A DNA stretch of 10,709 nucleotides from Porticoccaceae bacterium. GTDB lineage: Bacteria; Pseudomonadota; Gammaproteobacteria; Pseudomonadales; Porticoccaceae. Of the stretch, positions 6,022 to 10,709 are shown piece after piece. The stretch is taken from NCBI GenBank assembly GCA_030590275.1, contig JAUUYV010000021.1, forward strand, positions 1-10,709, read 5' to 3'. Under the pieces are notes generated by a model that worked only from the letters and a program-made list of their open reading frames with translations, was not told the origin of the DNA and ran no database searches. Positions within the stretch are counted from its first letter, which is position 1; every line of letters starts with the position of its first letter. A program made the translations under genes and the position numbers.

Positions 6022-7203
6022 ATGCAACCACTTGAAGGTATTCGTATTATCGAAGTTACTACAAACGCATCTGGGCCTTTGGCAACAGGATTACTGGCCG
6101 ACCAGGGTGCAGATGTTATCCGCCTTGAAACTATTGGGACTGGTGATCCTTCACGGCACGTAGGTGGGACCCGAGGTGGGGTGACGGGTTATAACTCGTA
6201 CATGAATCGGAACAAACGGTCGATGGCTGTGGATTTAAAGGACGAGAGTTTACGCCCAAGTATTTACGAATTGATTAAAACAGCCGATGTCTTTGTCCAG
6301 AACTCCAGGCCGGGGGCTCTGGATCGTTCTGGCTACGGGTTTGACGACCTCCATAAAATTAATCCTAACTTGATCTATGCATCTATCTCTGGTTTTGGCC
6401 CCGATGGCCCAGCGGCTGGGTTGCGCGTGTATGACCCAATTATTCAGGGGGCAGCGGGTTTTGCGACCGCTCAAGGTGCTGATGGTATTCCGGCTTTGGT
6501 AAAAACGATAGTCAGTGACAAAATCGCCGCGTATACCACGGCACAGGCTATCTCGGCGGCACTGCTGGCTCGCGAGCGAGGCAAGGTGAAAGGCCACCAT
6601 GTTGAAGTTTCAATGCTGGATGCCAATCTAGCATTTTTATGGGCTGATAATTATTGGAACCATAGTTTTGTGGGTGCAGAGGGTTTCCAGCCGAAGCCCC
6701 TGATATCCGAGTTTTACAAGGTGATGAAAACAGCTGATGGTTATATCACGATGATCATCGTGGGTGATGTTGAATTTCAGGGCGCTTGTCGCGTGCTGGG
6801 GATGGAACATCTGCAGGAAGATCCACGCTACAACACTCTGGCAGAGCGTTTTGTGAACTATGGCGCAATGTTCGCCGAGCTAGAATTGAAGGCAGTGACT
6901 AAAACAAGTGAAAACTTGATTAAACGCATGGAAGAAGAGGGCGTGCCTTGCGGTAAGATTAATACCTTTGATGATATCTTTACCGACCCTCGTGTAAGAC
7001 ATTCCGGTTCGATCGTGGAATATGACCATCCCGATGGCGGCCGTATGCGTCAGGCTAGACCTCCGGTTAAGTTTGATGGTGAAGCCGGCGAGATTCGTTT
7101 ACCGTCACCTTCCCTGGGTGAGCATACCGACGAGCTGCTTAAATCGGTGGGATGCAGTGATGCAGATATTGTCCGGCTGCGGGATGCAGGAGTAGTGGCC
7201 TGA
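6022..7203 (+). CDS. Family III CoA-transferase (CaiB/BaiF type)
   Basis: Cytoplasmic enzyme that moves coenzyme A between carboxylic acids, usually to activate a substrate for breakdown. At 393 residues it has the family's standard length. The N-terminus PLEGIRIIEVT, the GADVIRLE strand (29-36), MNRNKRSMAVDLK (61-73), VQNSRPGALDRSGYG (92-106) and SGFGPDGPAA (123-132) are typical. The probable catalytic Asp is D166 in VSDKIAAYTTAQAISAALLA (164-183), which would form the acyl-anhydride and glutamyl/aspartyl-CoA intermediates; HHVEVSMLD follows. The ATG at 6022 has AGGGGAG (6009-6015) at six-base spacing; an in-frame TTG at 6016 overlaps the end of that site and is unlikely. The substrate cannot be assigned. 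The next gene is a TauE-type exporter 58 bases on, same strand, probably the same transcript. Confidence 0.93.
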   Translation: MQPLEGIRIIEVTTNASGPLATGLLADQGADVIRLETIGTGDPSRHVGGTRGGVTGYNSYMNRNKRSMAVDLKDESLRPSIYELIKTADVFVQNSRPGALDRSGYGFDDLHKINPNLIYASISGFGPDGPAAGLRVYDPIIQGAAGFATAQGADGIPALVKTIVSDKIAAYTTAQAISAALLARERGKVKGHHVEVSMLDANLAFLWADNYWNHSFVGAEGFQPKPLISEFYKVMKTADGYITMIIVGDVEFQGACRVLGMEHLQEDPRYNTLAERFVNYGAMFAELELKAVTKTSENLIKRMEEEGVPCGKINTFDDIFTDPRVRHSGSIVEYDHPDGGRMRQARPPVKFDGEAGEIRLPSPSLGEHTDELLKSVGCSDADIVRLRDAGVVA

Positions 7204-7261
7204 GGGCTTAGTCTATAGGGCATCTTGTGGATCGATAAACTAGCGATCTGATAAATAGCAT

Positions 7262-7975
7262 ATGAGTGTTTTATTAGCCGCACTATTCATTTTTATCGGC
7301 TCGTTTGTACAAAGCTCCATAGGTTTTGGTCTGGCGATAGTAGCGGCACCCATACTTTTTATATTGTCGCCAGATTATGTGCCGGGGCCTATTACCGCCG
7401 TGGCCCTGGTGTTATCAGTGGTCAATACTTACCGTTATCGAGCCAATATTTCTCTACGAGGCCTGGGAGCGGCAATTGCGGGTCGCGTACCAGGCAGCCT
7501 TGCTGGCGGGGCCCTGCTGTATTGGCTTGATGCAAAATCACTTTCCCTATGGCTAGGGATTACCGTACTGATCGGAGTGCTGGTGAGTGTGTTACCGGTT
7601 CGCATCACACCTAACCCTCGCCGAATGTTTACAGCGGGGTTTTTGTCCGGTTTTATGGGTACCAGTACAGCCATCGGAGGCCCACCCATGGCCCTGTTAC
7701 TGCAGCACGAGCACGCTAATTTGATCCGAGCAAACTTGTCTGCTTTTTTTATTGTTAGCTGTATTTTGTCGCTCGCGGTACAGGTGCCAACCGGTTATAT
7801 GAGCGCACACCATTTGCTCTTGACCCTACCTCTTATTCCCGCCAGCTTACTGGGGTTCTGGGTGTCGACGCGTTGGGTTGAGCATATTTCTAATCAGCAT
7901 ATTCGTATAGCGTCTTTGCTCTTGTGTTCGATATCCGGTTTGGCTGCGATTGCAGGGTATTGGCGTCAGGTATAG
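7262..7975 (+). CDS. TauE/SafE family anion permease
   Basis: Inner-membrane protein of 237 residues, almost entirely hydrophobic, with about seven to eight helices in two related halves. The first half carries SFVQSSIGFGLAIVAAPILF (14-33) and the second GFLSGFMGTSTAIGGPPMALLLQ (125-147), the paired Gly-rich motifs of the TauE/SafE family (DUF81). Members export sulfite, sulfoacetate or related organic anions; the substrate here is unknown. The ATG at 7262 has no clear Shine-Dalgarno sequence, and no other in-frame start near the N-terminus fits better. The gene follows the CoA-transferase by 58 bases and converges on the SLC13 gene with only 29 bases between the stop codons. Confidence 0.88.
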   Translation: MSVLLAALFIFIGSFVQSSIGFGLAIVAAPILFILSPDYVPGPITAVALVLSVVNTYRYRANISLRGLGAAIAGRVPGSLAGGALLYWLDAKSLSLWLGITVLIGVLVSVLPVRITPNPRRMFTAGFLSGFMGTSTAIGGPPMALLLQHEHANLIRANLSAFFIVSCILSLAVQVPTGYMSAHHLLLTLPLIPASLLGFWVSTRWVEHISNQHIRIASLLLCSISGLAAIAGYWRQV

Positions 7976-8004
7976 CGCCGCAGTCAGGCAGTTTGGTGAG
8001 CCTG

Positions 8005-9765
8005 TTAGGGGTAAAACGGATAAATCAGGGGAATCACTACTAGCGCAACAGCAGAGTAAGTAATCGATATGGGTAGTCCAGTTTTTATATAATCTAGAAG
8101 ACGGTATTTGCCCACGCTATAGATCATCAGGTTAGTCTGGTAACCGTAGGGTGTTAGAAAGCTAGCGCTAGCGCCAAATGCCACGGCCATAATAAACGGC
8201 ATAGGATCAGCCTGGTACTGTTGCGCGAGACTCAGCGCAATGGGCAACACCAGTACCGCAGCTGCGTTATTGGTGATGAGTTCAGTCAGCACTAAAGTCA
8301 TTAGAAAGCTCGCAATTAGAGCACCATAAACACCGGTGCTCCCAAACACGTTAATAAAGCCATCGGCGATCAGTTGAGCTACGCCCGAGGATTGCATTGC
8401 TTGTGCAAAGCCCAGGGCAGCGCCGACTACAATGACTAGCTCAAAGGGAAAATTTCGGCGAATGTCGTTAATGCTCAGTAGCCTCGTTGCCATAAGGATG
8501 CCAAACATAATAATCAGGCCTTTGAATAGTGTGAGTATACCCAAAGCTGCGAGGGCGATAATGGCCACAAAGCCTAGAATTGCCGCATATTCCACCATTG
8601 TCGGAAGGTGGTCTCGGGTTTCAATATTCCCGAGGACAATAAAGTTACGGGGTAAATTATGGCGGCTACTGAAGTCATGGCCAGTAGCTAGTATTAAACT
8701 GTCACCCGGCTGTAGTACGATTCCGCCGAGTCCACCACCAATCCGCTGATCGCCTCGACGTACCGCCACTACGGCGGCATCGAACAGAGCTCGAAAGTTG
8801 ATTTCCCGGATAGATCGGCCCCGAATAGGGGCATCATGGCTAATCACTACTTCTACCAGGTTGTCGCTCAGACTCGCCTGTTTATCTTCAAATACCGATA
8901 GACCCTTGAATTGACTTAATGTTTGAACGTTTTCAATGTCCCCAGAGAAAACCAGAATATCTCCGCCTTCAATAATTTCGTCAGGTGATACGGGGCTGAT
9001 TACGTGTTCGTCTCGAATAACTTCGACAAGGAAGAGCTTAATTAAATTACGAAAACCATTGTCGTTTAAAGATTTCCCAATCAAGGGAGAATCGGGTTCT
9101 ACTCGGGCTTCAAGGAAATAGGTTTTTGTCTCGTCGCTTTCCATTTCTCGCCTGGGCAGGGTTTTCGGTGCAACCAAAAGCAGCACACCCAGGCAGATAA
9201 TAAATATTGGAATTCCGATGGGAGTAAAGTCGAACATCTTTAATGTACCCAGACCATTCTCAATAACGAGACCGTTGAGTATCAGGTTAGTGGATGTTCC
9301 AACCAGAGTGAGTGTGCCGCCCCAGATAGAAGCATAAGACAGGGGGATCAATAGTCGCGAAGGCGCAAAATGTGTCTGGTTTTTAACTGTGCCCATGCAG
9401 GAGGCGACCACCGCAGTATTATTGGCTAATGAGGACATCAGGCCTGATACTATGCTGAGTTTGAATAATGCAAAAAGGTAGTTACCTTTGAAGATCTTTT
9501 CTCCGAATTGCTGGAACAAGCGTGTTTTTTCGAACACGAGCACCAGCAAAATCAGCATGACTAATGTGACCAGTGCGCTATTGGTAAAATGACTGAGCGC
9601 GTTTTTCAGACTGATCATATCGACAATATATAAAAAGGAGATAACACCACCAAAAATAAAAGCAGGTCGGAGCCTGGTAGCGGTTAGGCCAATAATTATC
9701 GCGAATAAGCCGGAGAAAACGCATGCTTGTTCAATAGAGATCGCTAAGTTCAAGGGGGCTTCCAT
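8005..9765 (-). CDS. SLC13/DASS-type permease with two RCK_C (TrkA_C) domains
   Basis: Inner-membrane transporter of 586 residues. The N-terminal membrane half (about 10-200) carries SLANNTAVV (112-120) and GTSTN (156-160); the C-terminal half (about 390-585) repeats them as ITNNAAAVL (497-505) and TPYGYQTN (538-545), the paired sodium- and substrate-binding motifs of the divalent anion/sodium symporter group. Between them are two soluble TrkA_C/RCK_C modules (about 214-294 and 298-378; note PDSPLIGKSL and GGDILVFSG, then APIRGRSI and PGDSLILATG), which usually sense a small ligand. This layout is the one seen in bacterial and algal SLC13 sulfate-type transporters, so sulfate, a sulfonate or a dicarboxylate are candidates. 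No strong ribosome-binding site precedes the ATG at 9765. The class II aldolase-like gene lies upstream on the same strand, 172 bases away. Confidence 0.9.
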   Translation of the reverse strand: MEAPLNLAISIEQACVFSGLFAIIIGLTATRLRPAFIFGGVISFLYIVDMISLKNALSHFTNSALVTLVMLILLVLVFEKTRLFQQFGEKIFKGNYLFALFKLSIVSGLMSSLANNTAVVASCMGTVKNQTHFAPSRLLIPLSYASIWGGTLTLVGTSTNLILNGLVIENGLGTLKMFDFTPIGIPIFIICLGVLLLVAPKTLPRREMESDETKTYFLEARVEPDSPLIGKSLNDNGFRNLIKLFLVEVIRDEHVISPVSPDEIIEGGDILVFSGDIENVQTLSQFKGLSVFEDKQASLSDNLVEVVISHDAPIRGRSIREINFRALFDAAVVAVRRGDQRIGGGLGGIVLQPGDSLILATGHDFSSRHNLPRNFIVLGNIETRDHLPTMVEYAAILGFVAIIALAALGILTLFKGLIIMFGILMATRLLSINDIRRNFPFELVIVVGAALGFAQAMQSSGVAQLIADGFINVFGSTGVYGALIASFLMTLVLTELITNNAAAVLVLPIALSLAQQYQADPMPFIMAVAFGASASFLTPYGYQTNLMIYSVGKYRLLDYIKTGLPISITYSAVALVVIPLIYPFYP

Positions 9766-9788
9766 CGAATTTGAAAAGAGTCGCTAAA

Positions 9789-9818
9789 TTTATAGTTCTT
9801 CGAGTGGAATTGTAACAA
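9789..9818 (-). promoter_or_regulatory. Candidate promoter of the SLC13 permease gene
   Basis: On the - strand TTGTTA (9818-9813, 4 of 6) and TATAAA (9794-9789, 5 of 6) are separated by 18 bases, close ahead of the start at 9765. An alternative -10, TACAAT (9814-9809), overlaps the -35 but lacks a good partner. A LacI-type palindrome lies about 40 bases further upstream. Confidence 0.35.
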
Positions 9819-9856
9819 GCACTGCCGCCGGGTTACAGCAAAGGAAAGTTTAGTTG

Positions 9857-9870
9857 TGAAACCGGTTTCG
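9857..9870. promoter_or_regulatory. LacI/GalR-type operator-like palindrome
   Basis: TGAAACCGGTTTCG contains a perfect 12-base palindrome, GAAACCGGTTTC (9858-9869), with a central CG, the usual shape of operators bound by LacI/GalR-family repressors. It lies between the class II aldolase-like gene and the SLC13 gene, upstream of the latter. No regulator gene of that family is in the window, so one would have to lie nearby to the right or elsewhere. Confidence 0.45.
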
Positions 9871-9908
9871 AAGCGCAAGCGCAGAGTTGAGAAATAGAGT
9901 TGAAAAGA

Positions 9909-9925
9909 AACAAAAGGTTTTTGTT
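9909..9925 (-). terminator. Possible weak terminator after the class II aldolase-like gene
   Basis: A perfect seven-base inverted repeat, AACAAAA (9909-9915) and TTTTGTT (9919-9925), has a three-base loop and lies 13 bases past the stop codon on the - strand, followed there by TCTTTTC. The stem is almost all A-T and would be weak, so this is uncertain. Confidence 0.25.
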
Positions 9926-9937
9926 GCCTAACTTCGC

Positions 9938-10709
9938 TTAATCGAATATATCCACTTGTTCGGCAACAATGACATCGTACAGAGGCTGGAAGCTAAACCA
10001 TCCGGATTGCTCTGTGCCAATGGTGTCAAAGGTAAGTTTTGCAATTTCAGGCCGAATCAATTTCGGTGTGCCCGCAGCTTCTGCCAGCAGTTGGGCCTGA
10101 CAGGTACGTTCCATGGTGATATACCACCATGCGGCGGAATCGACTGAGCCACCCACAGTAAGGAGGCCATGGTTTTGCAGGATACAGGCTTTTTTTTGTC
10201 CCAGGCTACTGGCTATACGCTTGCCTTCGGCCATATCCAGTACTACCCCGGTAAAGTCGTCAAAGAGCACGTGGTCTTCATAAAAAGCACAGGAATCCTG
10301 AGTTAAAGGATCAAGTGTGCGGCCTAGTGAAGCCCAGCTTTTGCCATACACTGAATGAGTATGCGCAGCTGCGATCACATCGGGACGGGCGGCATGAATA
10401 TTAGCGTGAATCGTGAAAGCGGCGGCATTGAGTAAGCCCTCACCAGCGACGATTTCGCCGGTTTCGTTGACTAACAGTAGATCGTTTAATTTGATTTGCT
10501 TAAAGGAGAGGCCGAAAGGGTTAACCCAGAAATGGTCCAGATGTTCTGGATCCCGCGCCGTAATATGCCCCGCGGCACCTTCATCGAAGCCAAACTTTCC
10601 AAATAGGCGAAAGGCTGCTACCAGGCGTTGTTTGCGGTGGATTCGTTCTTCTTCAAGGGAAGCAAATTGAGGGGGCTGTTGGTCGTTAACAGTGCGGGCA
10701 GGACTACCA
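9938..10709 (-). CDS. Class II aldolase/adducin-like protein (N-terminus beyond the window)
   Basis: The frame is open from the TAA at 9938 to the right edge, giving 256 visible residues; the internal GTG at 10378 is not the start, because clear family sequence continues upstream of it (HRKQRLVAAFRLFGKFGF, GHITARDPEH, WVNPFGL). The true start lies outside. The metal-binding histidines of the class II aldolase fold are present as HTH (visible residues 116 and 118) and H180 in QNHGLLTVGG. The catalytic Glu of fuculose-phosphate aldolase (four residues before H101) is Ala97, so retro-aldol chemistry of that type is unlikely. The protein resembles the adducin-like subgroup of about 260 residues that I recall as including the iron-dependent oxygenases NovR/CloR. 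The function here is open: aldolase, decarboxylase or oxygenase acting on an organic acid. The SLC13 permease follows on the same strand. Confidence 0.85.
   Translation of the reverse strand, partial: GSPARTVNDQQPPQFASLEEERIHRKQRLVAAFRLFGKFGFDEGAAGHITARDPEHLDHFWVNPFGLSFKQIKLNDLLLVNETGEIVAGEGLLNAAAFTIHANIHAARPDVIAAAHTHSVYGKSWASLGRTLDPLTQDSCAFYEDHVLFDDFTGVVLDMAEGKRIASSLGQKKACILQNHGLLTVGGSVDSAAWWYITMERTCQAQLLAEAAGTPKLIRPEIAKLTFDTIGTEQSGWFSFQPLYDVIVAEQVDIFD

Noticed and set aside
7230..7248. Hairpin GATCG/CGATC between the CoA-transferase and TauE genes as a terminator
   Set aside because: Only a five-base stem with a nine-base loop and no T run; co-transcription is more likely.
7985..8004. CAGGC/GCCTG hairpin between the convergent TauE and SLC13 genes as a bidirectional terminator
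   Set aside because: Five-base stem with a ten-base loop and no T run on either strand; too weak to list.
10376..10378. GTG at 10378 as the start of a short 146-residue aldolase
   Set aside because: Manual translation upstream stays open to the window edge and shows conserved family sequence, so the gene is merely cut off by the window.

Overview
The window looks like chromosomal DNA of a Gram-negative, aerobic gammaproteobacterium, probably a marine oligotroph. This is an inference from three things: a Pseudomonas-like family I inorganic pyrophosphatase, a TonB-dependent outer-membrane receptor, and catabolic genes (family III CoA-transferase, TauE/SafE exporter, SLC13 permease, class II aldolase-like protein) typical of such bacteria. 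No tRNA, rRNA, CRISPR array, insertion sequence or phage gene is visible.

Layout. Positions 1-327 are non-coding, with one candidate promoter. A DNA-3-methyladenine glycosylase I-like gene (328-996, +) converges on ppa (1030-1566, -). Upstream of ppa, and divergent from it, lies a TPP (thiamine pyrophosphate) riboswitch (1763-1838). It heads a four-gene + strand operon (1939-5898): TonB-dependent receptor, one-domain YkoF/Thiamine_BP-like protein, PnuT-type inner-membrane transporter, and a thiamine-kinase-like phosphotransferase. The last three genes are tightly packed: the pnuT start abuts the preceding stop, and the kinase start lies inside pnuT.

A second region follows. A family III CoA-transferase (6022-7203, +) and a TauE/SafE permease (7262-7975, +) converge on a pair read on the - strand: a class II aldolase/adducin-like gene that runs off the right end (9938-10709) and an SLC13-type permease with two central RCK_C/TrkA_C domains (8005-9765). 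A LacI-operator-like palindrome lies between the two - strand genes.

How the genes work together. The thiamine operon reads as a full salvage route. The receptor would bring thiamine across the outer membrane using TonB energy, PnuT would pass it through the inner membrane by facilitated diffusion, and the kinase would trap it as thiamine phosphate. The YkoF-like protein probably binds thiamine or its pyrimidine. The riboswitch leader can be folded so that a hairpin hides the receptor's Shine-Dalgarno sequence, with a competing helix that would free it. Two oddities fall in the receptor gene: its only good ribosome-binding site faces an ATA codon rather than the TTG, and it carries a run of ten G in the plug domain. 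The second region resembles a small uptake, activation and export set for an organic acid or sulfonate, but the substrate cannot be read from sequence.
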